A DNA stretch of 64,000 bases from assembly GCF_037975245.1 (NCBI RefSeq), contig NC_092568.1, forward strand, positions 682,001 through 746,000. Reading direction: 5' to 3'. Positions 1-13,400 of the stretch are shown here, piece by piece. Numbering within the stretch: position 1 is the stretch's first letter; each line of letters starts with the position of its first letter. A program made the position numbers and the translations under genes. This DNA comes from Apostichopus japonicus. Taxonomy: Eukaryota; Echinodermata; Holothuroidea; Aspidochirotida; Stichopodidae. The notes below the pieces were generated by a model. That model did not search any database, was not told the origin of the DNA, and saw only the letters and a program-made list of their open reading frames with translations.

Positions 1-465
1 GCGTGGAGAGCCAGGTCCGGCCCCGGGGATAAGTATGCCCGCACCGGGCCCCATTTTGTAAATTTCACTTTATCTTGAAAATGAGAGTACACACTTCTTC
101 ATTCCATAGCTTCACTAGCCCCTATGACAGTGCCGTCGCCATGATGGGGGAGGGGCACTGTGGGGTACATCACTTAATTAGAGGCGGCACATTGTTTGTG
201 AATGCCGTCCTGTGGGAGGGGTCTAAGGGGAGGGGTGTTTTTAGTTAATATGGGTCCTTAGATAGGCCTACAATCTGGTGCTATATTTTGCAACTTGAAG
301 TAATTCTTTATGTTCAAGAATTTTTGGGCTTAGTTTTTTTGGTGTGAGTGTTTTTTTACCTTTTTTTTAACCCTAAAAATCGCATCTGGGGGGCACCTGC
401 GGGGCGGGGCACGATTTTTTTTTGAGAGGGCACGTGCCCCCAGGCCACCCCTGGCGACGCCACTG
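1..465. mobile_element. Terminal part of a DNA transposon, cut by the window edge
   Basis: The right end reads, on the minus strand, CAGTGGCGTCGCCAGGGG, a CAGTGGCG-type terminal repeat of the sort seen at ends of many animal cut-and-paste elements, followed by G/C-rich stretches. The other end is not visible and may lie before base 1. No transposase reading frame is seen. Confidence 0.4.
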
Positions 466-623
466 TCCTTTAACTGACCCGGGTTCCATTTTGTTGCCCT
501 CTGACCTCCTCCCCTCTCATCAGATCTGGATCCACTAACACCAAAGAAAACTACGGCCTGTCTTCAGTTATAAGAAGCAAAATATAATCAGCTTATATAT
601 GTGATAACGGCAAGGCAGACATA

Positions 624-2232
624 GGTTTCAGTTGTTTTCCGCATACGTTACTTTCCGCTGATTACTTTCCGCTGAAAAAATTCTTCTACGGAAAACACCT
701 TTTTTTTCACTTTCCAGTATACTATATTTTCCCGCAATTTTAGGATACCAAATTCAGGCAGGATGATTAAAATAACATGAGAAAGTATCAAAGAACGTTG
801 ATAAAGGATGGTTAGACTGAGTTCATGTCAGAAAAGTTAAGCTGCTTATAATATAGAGGAGGCTTGGGGTGTGTAATTAGGGATTATTAAAGAAGTATGA
901 GGCGGTCGGCCGATAAAAGGGCAAAGGGACGCCCGCGTGCGAAATTATTTTTCCCACTTCGACGCGGCCACATGGGCGTGGCTTATGAAATACGTCACAG
1001 GCCGGCAAGTTTGTGACTTCGACTTCGAGCTCTTACGTATAGCTCTTTAATAATATACTCAGCTAATATACTCAGGCCTAATATACTCAGGCCTAAGACA
1101 TGACTTCATGAGATCCATGATGATGTGCGACTGCTCCTCCCAGTCAATCGGGTCTTATGGAGCTCTTGAGGTAAATTCCATCACAAAATCAAACTGTGTT
1201 TGTTTATTAGATGTGTTATGAACCTCCCGTGTCTGGAAAAGTTTGGAAAAGAACCCCCCGTGACAGCAGGGTCTGGAAAAGTTATAAATGAACCTCCCGT
1301 GGTATTGATTATTACACTTCATATTACACCAGGTAGGCCCACTGACCTTTCAATGCTAAAAACCTACAAAGATACATGTATTGTATTGTGCCCCATGTTG
1401 TTTTATCCATCATTCTAAATTATTTGTTCATTTATAAATTAACCCCCTTTTAAACGGCAGTAAGGAGCCTACGTGCTTTCATCATTAGTTTACGTACGCT
1501 ACTGGGTATTGTTACGGACTTGAAATATTCAACCCATTTTATTAAACAGTTGTCACTTGCGTCTGTATTAACTATAACCAGGGAGCTGTTACTGTTAGAG
1601 TAGCAGCTCCCTGCTATAACTATGCCTAAATAGCTATGTCCCTCTGTACTATACTATTTATTATACTGGTACGTGTACTAGAATCCCTGACATGTAACTT
1701 AATTGAGAACTTTCAGCACCCAAACAAACACCCGAGAGATATCACTGCATAGTCTGTGACGTGGACCAATAAGCCGTAACAACGACCGATAGTCCACGCC
1801 CATTATGCTAATGTGGCCGCGTCGAAGTGGGAAAAATAATTTCGCCGCCCGCGTTATGAAGAATTGACTATCTAATAAAGTATTAAAACTGCGGTCCGCG
1901 TAATGATAGTTTTTAAAAAAAAAAAGTTGTAAAAGGCGGTAACTTTGATTTTCGCTGGAAATGGCTGTATAAGTAAGGGCTGGTGTAATAACCGAACACG
2001 CATTTTGCACCACCTTTCTTACGAGTTACATCTAAAATCATGGCCGATTTATCCTGTTACAGTTATAATCCTATCTTCTCCATCTTCCTAAATCATTCCA
2101 TGTGCCTAATCAATTCAGTAAGTTATGCTGTTCCTCCAAAAAAAAAACGTTACTTTCCGCTGACAAATTTGTTTGCGGAAAACACCGTTTTGTTTCAGCG
2201 GAAAGTAACGTGTGCGGAAAATAACGGTACCC
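624..2232. mobile_element. Non-autonomous DNA transposon with nested inverted repeats
   Basis: Bases 631-661 and the reverse complement of 2195-2225 match at 29 of 31 positions (both contain CGTTACTTTCCGCTGA), marking terminal inverted repeats. A second inner pair, 939-973 and 1811-1845, is a perfect 35-base inverted repeat containing CCCACTTCGACGCGG. The right terminus also folds locally (2148-2163 with 2195-2210, perfect 16-base stem). Inside are a 15-base tandem repeat of TAATATACTCAGGCC (about 1050-1096) and a hairpin at 1580-1612. Flanking ATA on both sides may be a 3-bp target duplication. No transposase is recognisable. Confidence 0.65.
1580..1612. repeat. Hairpin inside the 624-2232 element
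   Basis: AGGGAGCTG (1580-1588) pairs with CAGCTCCCT (1604-1612) across a 15-base loop that can itself partly pair (TACT/AGTA). Confidence 0.55.
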
Positions 2233-2815
2233 ATATTATTCCAGGCCACGTAGAACTCCACCTGATTGGAAACCTGCGCGGGCTTTTTCCGATAAGTATA
2301 AATTACGACCGGGTGTAAGATAATTTTAAAATCCACAAAATCAAATAGTGGGCATTCGTACATAAACTTAAAATAGCATCTTACTATTGTCACAATCAAA
2401 TCATTTTCAGCTATCTACCTCTATATATGACAAATAATTTAACAAACATTTCAGAAATAATCACAGCCTATCATAAGGACATATAGCATTGGGCGGGCCT
2501 ACATGTCTACGCAATACTTTACATGCAGTAAACAGGATTGCAACTTAACCATGGCCAGAAGCAAAATGTCGAGAGTAAAGAAGCAAAAAGCTCTAAAAAA
2601 TTAGATGTGGTTCCGATGTTATGCCACACTCTGTATTAACATTAAGAAACCTTAACAAGCATTAGCAAATATTTCTAGTTCAAGAACGAGCTGGATGGCT
2701 AGTATTAACATTAGACGATTTTGTCTAGTATTTTGATAACATATCCTCCTGAAAGTTAGCAAAATTGCTTCTTTGCTGCTAACATGGTTCTCCGTTAAAT
2801 GCTCCTGATATTTTG

Positions 2816-3233
2816 TTCCAGGCAGAGGGGTAGGAAGCTTCCAAAAAGTGGGGGGGGGGGGGGGCACAACATTAGAGGGGCACTTTCTCATTCCACAACA
2901 ACCCCACCACTCGTTATGCTATAAACCGATACACACCGGCCATATATATAATATATGCTATCAAAACTATTTATTGAGATAGTTTATTGTTAACCGTGCT
3001 ACAAAAAGATATGTAATGCCATTTTAAAAATAGCATGTACAGACTAAAAATAAACAATTAAAATAAAATATTAAAATTAACAAAGGCTTAAGATATCCAA
3101 AAGACAGTTCTTCATCAAAGGGGCACATTTTATTTGCCAGTAGGGCATATTTGCTATTTTGGAGAAAAAACAGTTGGGGCGGGCGTGCCTCCAGTTCCCC
3201 CACCCCGGTTCCTACCCCCCTGGTTCCAGGCCA
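2816..3233. repeat. Imperfect inverted repeat, possible MITE
   Basis: The left arm near 2816-2840 (CCAGGCAGAGGGGTAGGAAG) resembles the reverse complement of the right arm near 3205-3233 (CCAGGGGGGTAGGAACCGGG). The left arm is followed by a 15-base G run (2850-2864). No target duplication could be fixed. Between the arms is ordinary AT-rich DNA. Confidence 0.4.
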
Positions 3234-4422
3234 TGGTGAAGTTGTACCCATTATACTATACTGCTGGCGACGGTTAACTTGGAGATATAGCTTCTCATTG
3301 CCGCTGGCCCTGAGTTAAGGCAGTCTATAGGACTGCAAGCTAAGGGGAGACAATTTAGTAACAATTTTCATAAACTTGCTAATAAATATTTGTTACCTTG
3401 CTGAGTCATTGAAGTAGTATGGGTAGCATACGCCCATTAAAAGCCCCATTGACTTACAAACTAAGTCACAAAAGTACCGTGGTCTCTAAGTCTATAGATA
3501 GAAGTTTTCACTAGCTAAACGCTACTTATCACTGGATCATAGAGGACAAGTTGGCCATTCATGGCACCATCAATTTTCCGTGTATCATGACCGTGTAGAC
3601 TTTTTGCTTATCAGAGCCTGAAGTCTTCGTCACTTGTAAACAAACCTCGTCACTAAGTAGTAAACAATTTTCGTACGCTTCTCCTGGGAGGCCTGAAGGG
3701 GTCTAAAATTGCCTTAATTGATCCAATTTTTGCACCACATGTACTTCTATTCATTCTATTCAGCATGCAAGCCACAAAAACCAGATCCTGATTGATAACA
3801 TTTTTAAAAAATATGTTCTCCTACTGCATTTGGCACTTTTCCTGAGATAAGTTTACAAGTTTATTACAACTCTGAGTCACCTCCAATGAGGTATATGAGT
3901 ACAGAATATGCGAATATATAACAATCATGAAGCAAGATGGCTTACAACAGGAAAGAACTAATGAAAAATCAAAGGCAAGAAAAGTGGAAAGGTTAAAATG
4001 GTGGCGCCAGCCATAAATGAAGAAAAGAAAAAAGATTACAAGGAAAGTGTATAATGATATGAGAACATTCGGGCGGTTTGATAAAGACTCTAATAGGAGT
4101 ATGCTACCATAGACAGCTGTTCGTCGACTCTTGACTCAAAATCCGAAGTTCTGTTGACACTCTTTTGACACATAAGCATCGAGGTAAATGATTCATTTAC
4201 CTCGATGCACATAAGTGTATGCAACTGCACAGTTCTGTTACATCATCAATCAAGTGTGTTCGAATTGGGTTATTCAGATTAAAGTACATCACATGTGTAA
4301 TAAATAAGGAAGCTATATTTAAATTGACACTGTAACTGAATAGGTTAATAACTGGGATCGTAACATTTTACTGTTTATACCACTCGTGCAGCCTTGTATC
4401 TCTAATTTCGGATAGAAAAAAG
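3234..4422. other. Spacer upstream of the P450 gene
   Basis: No gene found. It should contain the P450 promoter. The only structured site I recognise is the 33-base palindrome at 4176-4208, listed separately. No confident TATA box was identified. Confidence 0.4.
4169..4215. repeat. 33-base palindrome flanked by 8-base direct repeats
   Basis: Bases 4176-4191 (GCATCGAGGTAAATGA) are the exact reverse complement of 4193-4208, with a single central T. The palindrome is bracketed by CACATAAG at 4169-4176 and 4208-4215. It looks like a short palindromic insertion with target-site duplication, 208 bases before the P450 start codon. Confidence 0.75.
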
Positions 4423-7400
4423 ATGTTGCTGCTGTACGTGTTACCTTGTGTTCTTCTGCTAGCAATACTTGTCGTGCTGGGATATGCTGCATATATCCAT
4501 TATCAGCATGTGAAGTACAGCCATATTCCTGGTCCAAAACTGAAGAGGTAAGAACGTGACATATAAATATAAATGCAATCCTATGAAAGTGGAACGTATT
4601 CCACATTGAAACTAGGAATACATAACAAATTAAAGTAAATTGTACTTAAAGATCTGCTTTATTCAATTATTGGCTCCAATTATAGCACTCTATAGCTACG
4701 AAAGTTTTGTGATGGTCGTAAATCGACCTGCAAGCCCTACAATTAGTCTGCATAGCTTCTTAACACCATTAGACTCTTTTTTTGTAAAGACCTTGTGGAA
4801 ACATGATCATGTCTACATTGTAGTTAATCATACAGCGTCCACACAAAGACCCTCATAGTCATACAAAGAAAAAATATGTGGCAGGCATTGCAGACTAATT
4901 GGTAAAAAAGAGGTCATTTTACGACCAAGGCAGGTCGATTATGTAATCTCTAGACACTTTTCCATTATAGCATGCTAAAGTTGGGGTCTATACAGCAGAC
5001 CTTTAGGTGGTATAAATTGATGGTATTCTTCAAGTTAAATTAATTCTACTATATGCAAAATTGAGAGGGTAAATCAAAACGGTTTCAATATATTTATACA
5101 TGGCATAAACTACAGTTTGCTTTGATTCTTGCTATGTCAAGCGTGCACAGTATTTTATAAAAGAAAGGGCGGGTGTGGTGAGATTCCCCCGACTGAGTAA
5201 GATTAAAGGGGGCATGAACTTTTATTGAAGAGGCAGAGAGAAAGTAGCTCTAAAGTTAGTTCTAAACGAAAGGCCATGCTAGGAAATGTTCTTCTTTTTT
5301 GTGAGGTTGAAAGGACGAAGAGAGGGTTACACCCATAGTGGTCTAATTATTTTCCATGCAATAAATCACCTGACAGAACCATTACTTCTGACTGAAGATG
5401 GGAGGTGGGGTGCCATGGCCCTGAACCGCCCCTGCCTTGCCCTGCACCCACCGCCTGAAGTACTGTACACACAGTTCGTTTAGCACAGAACAAAAGAACA
5501 AACTCATGAATTTTAGAATTCTTAGACAATGCAGGAATAGCATGATTGTATATTCTTGATCAAGAAAAGTTGTAAGCAATAGCAGTCAATATATAGACCG
5601 ATGTTTTGCTACTCTAACGTATCATAAGCTAATTATTTATGTTGTTGCAGCAAGTCACAGGTGGCACTGGGTACATAAATGGTTGTTAGGCTTTTGAGCT
5701 TGGCAGCATCATAATGTTTGTGCTTCTGTTTTCTGGAGTGAGCTGTGACGTCAGCTTAGTTATTATCATTATCCCGAGTATACTCTGATGAGGGGGGGAA
5801 TTAAAGTGAAAATTTGTTAGCTCGTTAACTTGCAAAGCGAAATATAATGAATGTCATTTCTCCATTCTTTTTACTTTAGCTTTTTTGTTGGAGGGTCAGA
5901 TATTTTAGATGAAATCGCCAAAGGAGAGCTAACGTTACCTGAAGTAGTCTACAGCATGTAAGTGAAGACATACGATATATATGATCATGTATTTATGTAT
6001 TGTTTGTATCAAAACTTCACTTGTGTGTTTTCATGCACGGATATTTTCTTTTTGATTCCTTGCCCGAAAGCTTAAGGAATCTATGCTATGGTGATTGCGT
6101 GCGTGTGTATGTGACGCCCTTGGCTCGTAAACACGATAACTCAACAATGGCAAGTTAGATTAAAGTCATACTTGGTACATAGATGTGCCATACTGAGTAG
6201 AATAACCATATTGATTTTGGTGCTCATCTCATGAATAATAATGAGGTCATGGGGTCAAACATAAAATTCTTCAAATGCTATTAACTCTGCAAGCAAACTC
6301 AGAATTTATTTATACTTCCATAGGCGTAGGAGCCTAACTTGATTTGGGGGGCTGTAACGACTTGCCCGAAAAATAGAACCAAAATTGTTCGCGCGCTTCG
6401 CGCGCATTCAATATCTTAATGTGCTATCATATAGGCATTCATCGGTTATTACATCACATGCCGATAATCGAAGAATATATAAATAAATACCAATAAATAC
6501 CAAATATTAAAGTGCTGTTATCATGAAATGAAACATGCTCAAGAGCACTGTACAAAAGAACCAATTCCTGGAATATAAAGGAATGAATGCCTATATTGCA
6601 TGCACAATAAGATGTTGAACGCACGCGGAGCGCGCGAAAAATTTTGCTCATGTTTTCCGTGTTATTACCCTTCCATATTGGTTATAATTATTGGGCAAGT
6701 CGTTACAATATGAACGATAATAATAATATCAGTTTAACCATTGAAAAACATATTGCAAATTATTATTCTTTCAGTAGGTGCCCGAAAAGTTATCAGCATA
6801 TTGCCCGAATTTTCACCAAAATAAAAAATGGAAAACACATTGCAAATTTTTATTCTTTCAGTAGGTGCCCGAAAAATTATCAGCATAATGCCCAAATTTT
6901 CACCAAAAAAAATGGAAAACACATTGCAAATTATTATTCTTTCAGTAGGTGCCCGAAAAATTATCAGCATATTGCCCGAATTTTCACCCCCCAAAAAATG
7001 GAAAAACATATTGCAAATTTGTATTCTTTCAGAAGGTGCCCGAAAAATTATCAGCATATTGCCCGAATTTTTACCCCCCAAAAAATTGAAAAACACAACA
7101 AATTTGTATTTTTTCAGTAGGTGCCCGAAAAATTATCAGCATATTGCCCGAATTTTCACCCAAAAAAAAATGAAAAAACACACAACAAGTTTTTATTCTT
7201 TCAATAGGTGCCCAAAAAATTCTCCGGCCTATTGCCCAAATTTTCACCAAAAATTTTGGTTGGGCGGCTGCAGCCCCCCCAGCCCCCCCGCCTCCTACGC
7301 CTATGTATATGGTCCACAGTAACTGAAAGAACCTTGCTGATCAATTTAATCAACAATGACGAAAGCTTGGGATTATAATCTCAATTGGCCCACTGGCTTT

Positions 7401-10400
7401 CTGGTTAGTTTTGTTTCAGAGAGATCAAAAAAGAAAGAAAGTTATATAGGTTAACATATAATAAGGGCCTGATGTTTCGATAATAACAGGATATCCTTGA
7501 AAAGGTAAACTGAAATGAAAAGCAAAAAGTACAGATTTTAAACTAAGCAGATGGGCAGACAATTAAATTGGACCAATGGGCACAATGCATAGAGCAAAAA
7601 TATAGACTGAAAAAGGTGATGAATGGCTATGAAGATAAGCTGTTCAGAAAGGTGTAACAATTTAGGTTAATTATTACTGAAGTAGGTAGGTAGGGCGGGG
7701 GGGGGGGGGAGGCTGGAGATTGAAAGTGGGAGATTAGGATTTAGGAGCAAACAGCTGAGTGTGTGAATGGACAGGACATCGGATGATGAGGAAGGGATGG
7801 AGGAAGTGGATATTTATGGAGAAAGGGAAGGCTTGAGATTTTTTATATATTTTTTTGGGGTAGCTATTCCCTTCATCATAGATTTGTAGAATCTTAGGGT
7901 TGAAGTGTGGTGTGAGGTGTTGCATACACAGTCGTTCCCTGCTGAGGCAACCTGTATCAGGGTGGTTACCTAAGAATTTAGTGCCCTGTATAAAACCATG
8001 TCACATATATACGGTGTACATAGTAAGCAAGCTTGAAATTTCTCTTAACCGGAGTTTCGTGATTCGCAGTGTTGACTGTAAATCGGTGTCCATAACATAG
8101 AGACTGACGATTTTTTCGTTGAAGAAGAGTGGAAGATGATCCTGCAAGGATCGAAACGTCGGACGCTCTTAAGTCGTAATTTATTTTGTATTGACAATAT
8201 TAGTCGTAATTTATGAAGAAAATTTTGGTAAGTCTGTTAATGCCTTTCTCGTTGTATTTTTCAGGCACACCGAATATGGACCAGTGATCATATTGTTCTT
8301 CTTTCATTTTCACATTGTCAGCATCGTTGACCCAAAGGCTGCCAAGGTCAGTTTTTGAACCCCGCACGTCCAGCAGACTTTTACATTATGCCACACGTGC
8401 AGTCATAACTGTAATCTGCTCAGGACTCATAGACTAGTTTCTTTCCAGTTTTAGTATGTCGTCTACCATGTTGATAGATTGTCCATTGAAACTACGTTCC
8501 TTTTCTCAGCCATTCCAAATCACAGAATGAATGAGTGAAGCACATCAGTAACAACACAATTTTCCTTTCATTAATCAATGATCCTACTTATAATTATTCG
8601 AAATTCAAGTTTGCAATTGGTCAAGCCACCTCATTGGTCTAGATTTGTTTCAAAAACATGAAGGTTAAAATTATTATATCAGTTTCATTGAATCATTTGT
8701 GCCCCCCCCCCATGCAAAAGGCACTTTGTCTTGGTCACTATTTCATCACAAAAGAAATCAATACGCCATTTGGCTACAATTTTAAACTATTTTGTCGTCC
8801 ATAGAGAATCACACCATGGGCATTTAGCAATGTTGCTCGTAACTACGGTGATCAGTAACCAGGTGGTCTTATTTGAATATAAACGGGGGGGGGGGGGGGT
8901 GGGGGATGAGTGAGAGTTATGAATATTATTGACATGCTAGAGGTGAATACACAGGTAAACAGACTCACTGAGATTAAAATGCTTGTAACTTTTATCATGC
9001 AGGAGCTCCTCATGGACAATGACTTTGTGAAGCCATTCATTTCCTATAGGGGTTTCCAAAAGGTGTTTGGACAGAGATTTATGGGTTACGGACTGCTTAG
9101 TGAACTAGACAATGCCATATGGGAACGTCATCGAAAAATTTTCAATCCAGCTTTTCACAGGAAGTAAGTACTATTAAACGTCTGGTTTTTAAACCTTGTT
9201 CAAGTCACTTTATGCCAGGAAGTTGCAAAAAGAGAAGACATGGTTATTTGAGTTAACACATGCATGACCAGGTACCTCACAATAATTCATAAAATAATAG
9301 GAGTTAACTGCGTATTTTTGTATCCAGGTACCTTATGGAGCTGATGCATGTTTTCAATGACAGTTCGGACAGACTCATCCAGTACCTCTCCTTAAAAGCT
9401 GATGGTAAAAGTGAAGTCAACCTCATGAATGCCTTCGGGAGACTTACTTTAGACGTGATCGCAAAGGTTTCACCGAATATAATACCTTTTATCATTTATT
9501 TTGAAAATTCACGGAAATCTGTCATCTTGCTTCAAAAGTTGCGCTAATTTGAATATCTATGTCCAGAGATCATTACATTTCATTCTTTTCCGTATATATA
9601 TCAAAAAATATTTATGAAGAGCAGTATTTAAGAATTCATGTGCTGAAGGAAAATGTAAATAAAGTATAGCCTACTTGAAATATGCCGATTAACCAAACCT
9701 TATCTTTTTGCAGGGTACAATGATACCCTATGGCTACTGTGTGTAAAATAAGCTGTTTGAAATATCAAAGAATGTATTATATGCCAACGATACGTTTGGA
9801 GAGGATCAATTTAATCCACTGGAAAAGCTCCTAATGCGTGTTATTTGAGAACCATATAAGACAATATAATTCCATATAAGACCATATTAGTCTAATGCTA
9901 TATCTATTCAGGTTTAGTGTTGCATCTGAGAGGGTTACATTATGGTCTGTGTGTTTCTACAGTGTTATATTAGTCTTGTGACTGCTTTATGTGAGAAGCC
10001 ACAAATGTTTAGTATGGTAGCAGAGTACTTGAATTTCTTCTTCTGTTTACAGGCAGGATTTGCAATGGAAGATGATATGGTGCTTAATGATACGCCATTT
10101 ACGGATGCATTAGAGATGGCATTTGAAGCTATGTCCAAGCAAGCACAGGACATATTCTTGTCTGTGAGTAACATCAACATCATTAACAATAATGAAGAGC
10201 TAAAGATGTAAAGAACATTTGAAACAATTGGCGCCACCTGAAGATTGAATTTATGAAGTTCCCAAGCCCGAAATGAAATACAATTTGTAAATAGTTTCAG
10301 TTTATGCTATAGACATTTACGTAAATATTATTCTCATTCAAGAAAAAACAAATGTGCCAAAGTTTGTTTGATGAAATTATGCATTCTTCCAAAACATCAC

Positions 10401-13400
10401 ATGTGTCTCAAAAAGCCATTTATCTCCAGTGCATAAACACAAAGTTACACCAGTATGGTTTATATTTAGCTAAGTATGTAAAACGTTGCACTTTATGCTT
10501 GCCAGTGTTATAAACACATTTTAAGTAAAGACAGGGAGCGACACTCCAAGCACAACACATCCAGTCATATTAATAATAGATGTAAACATGGCTCATTGAA
10601 AGACATCTTCCTGATGCAGAATCAGCTTTATTAACAATTGTGACACAAAAATCTTTTTGATTGAATTTTCGTTTACGACATGAAATGTCATATACACCCT
10701 TGTGGTCAATCACAGAGATTGCCTTTGTGCATTACACAGTACCACCAGAGTACGTGCTAGCCCTAAAAAAACAGGACGCTATGCAGGACAGACCTCTGAG
10801 AGAGATAACTGAAGCAAATATAGATCAATAATTTCTTCAATAATAATCATATTCTCTTCCACAAAGTCTGCCTTTTCCATTTCATCCATAATTTTCCTCA
10901 GGCTGTCACCTGGTCACCTCGTAACATTTTGTCAATACTATGTATCTTAATATTTCTGTTTCCAGATGAATCCTCGTTATAGTGCCTTTAAGTACAGGAG
11001 TAAGGCCAGGAAAGCCATCCAGTTACTAAGGAAGACAGGAGGAGACATCATCAGACAAAGAATAGAAGACCAGAAACAGGGCAAGGATTTGCCCAAAGAT
11101 ATCCTAAGCTTCATCATAAAAGAAGCCATCGTTGAAGAGAACTTCTCCATTGAAGAAATGGTGGATGAATTTGTCACTTTCTTCGGGGCAGGTAAATAAA
11201 TATATAAATGTAAATGTAAACCAAACAGTGGATGAAACTACAATAACACTACTGACGTGATAAGCGTTACAACAGCCGTCTGTAAATGTTCGGGGTATGG
11301 AGGGGGAGGGGTGGGAGGGTGGGGTGTAAATGATATACCACTTTGATATCAAGCTGGTATATTCTCCTGCACTTTTAACATATCAGACATTATGTGATGG
11401 AGTCAATGTCGAAAATGTTACTAAATGAAGATAAGAGAGTAAAGATCAAACTAGATAAACATTTGATAACCATATTTTGATCTTGTTAGGTCAGGAGACC
11501 ACTGCCAACCTCCTGTCTTTCACTCTGCTTTGTCTTGGTCGATACCCAGAAGTCTTAAAGAAGTAGGTAATCTAAGCTATGAAGTCTTTCATAACAGACT
11601 ATATCAAAATCCTTTTTATTTAAGCAATTAAGCATTTTTGTGTAAGTGGAAATTAATTACAAGTTTTCCTATATTCGATAACTATTTCATATTTAATACA
11701 TAGGTGAAACCAAACTTCTTAGTTTGTCTAGAAAATTTTCTAAAGAATTTCATGAAAATTTGGAAGAAGAAAAATTGTAATGCCATTTTGCAGGTTTTTT
11801 CCTATAGTCACACCTATAGCATATCTTTACACTATTGAAACGACGATTGAAAATTTGTTTTTCAATTTATAGGAGCAGTTTGATAATGTTTAAACAATTG
11901 AAAAATATGAGGATTTCTTTGCAGGCTTTTACAGGAAGTTGACACAATAGTTGGACAAAAGGACACTATTGAGTATGACGACATTGGCAAAATGGAATAC
12001 CTGATGCTGGTGAGGAGAGACCTTCTTTTGTATCAAATATAGGCTAAATGTAAGAGGGTAGTTTTGCCAGTATTTTCTTTCGTATATTTTCCCCATTAGT
12101 GACTTTGGAAGAACCTTATTCACTCAAACAGATAAAAGAGACAGCAGTTGAGTCTTTCAGCCTACAGATAATAACACACTGTCTAAGGCAGGGGTGGGCA
12201 ACCTTTTTGAATGAATGGGCCAGATATAAGGAGTGAAAAATTGACCGGGGCGCACCTAACCAATGACCTGCTGTTGATTTCAAACCTTTGATTCTGAGGA
12301 CTTTCAAGCAATAGGTGTGTGTACTTAATCAGTATTCACAAAAACATAATGTCAATACAGTACAGTTGATAATTAATGGGGATAATAGTCTTACCTGACA
12401 GCATCATTAGTGCAAATAAATTCTAAGCAGTTAGCTCGTTTTTTGTGATGAAGTAAAATAGATTGATTTTTTTTCTTTTTCTTGAGACATCTTACAGGCC
12501 GCAAAAAAAATCACTGGCGGGCCGCATGTGGCCTGCGGGCCGTAGGTTGCCCACCCCTGGTCTAAGGAGATCAGCATCTCATGTGCAAAATAAAGGTTCA
12601 TGGATAGTTTTGTACTTGTAGGATCACACATAGTAAGATAATTGCTATGGCAACCACCAGCATGCATCTACATTAAAGGTGCCATGTCATTACCTAATGA
12701 TTAGGTGAACAGGAAGTAAACCAAGGAGAGAATGATCATGTGACACCCTAGTCTTGACCATTTCACTGTAGGGTCCTTTGTTATGAACTGTTAAAGGGTG
12801 ACGTATACCTAATGTGACCCGGGAGGTTTGACTTAATAATCTTATAGTCGCCTGATTAACTGGGGTTTAACAAATATAGAACTTGCTGTTCTTTACAGAT
12901 TGTTTTACAAGATTTTGACTAATCTTCAGACCTGGCCAGATGAATGGATCTGAAATATATTCTGAATTTGTATTCTATGATGACTGACGAACAGTGACTT
13001 ATTGTCCCTATATTTTACAAGCAATTTCAGGCGCGGCTGCATGATTTTAAAGAGAATGGAGTGTGACCTAAGACTGTTGAAGCGGAATACCATGTGGGGG
13101 GGGGGGGGTATGGAGGTGCTGCTTCCCCAAGGAAAAAAAAAATACACTGAGGCATAAATTAGGTCTATAATTAAGTCTAAATGCAAGATTGGGCTAAATA
13201 AATACTTTGCATTTTTGTATGTGCATGCACACGTGTGTGTGAAGGGGGGAGAGGGGGGGGGGAGGTTGGATCAGCACCTGATATTACTAGTGAACTCAAA
13301 GCACTATCATTCACAAATTTTGAAATAAAAGATGAAAAAACATAAAGTAAACAGAACGTTTAAACAATGAATGGGTGATATATCTACTTTTGGCACAGAG

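Noticed and set aside
6644-7322. Overlapping open frames of 120-164 codons on both strands
   Set aside because: They run through the 86-base tandem array; the repetitive peptides come from the DNA repeat, not a gene.
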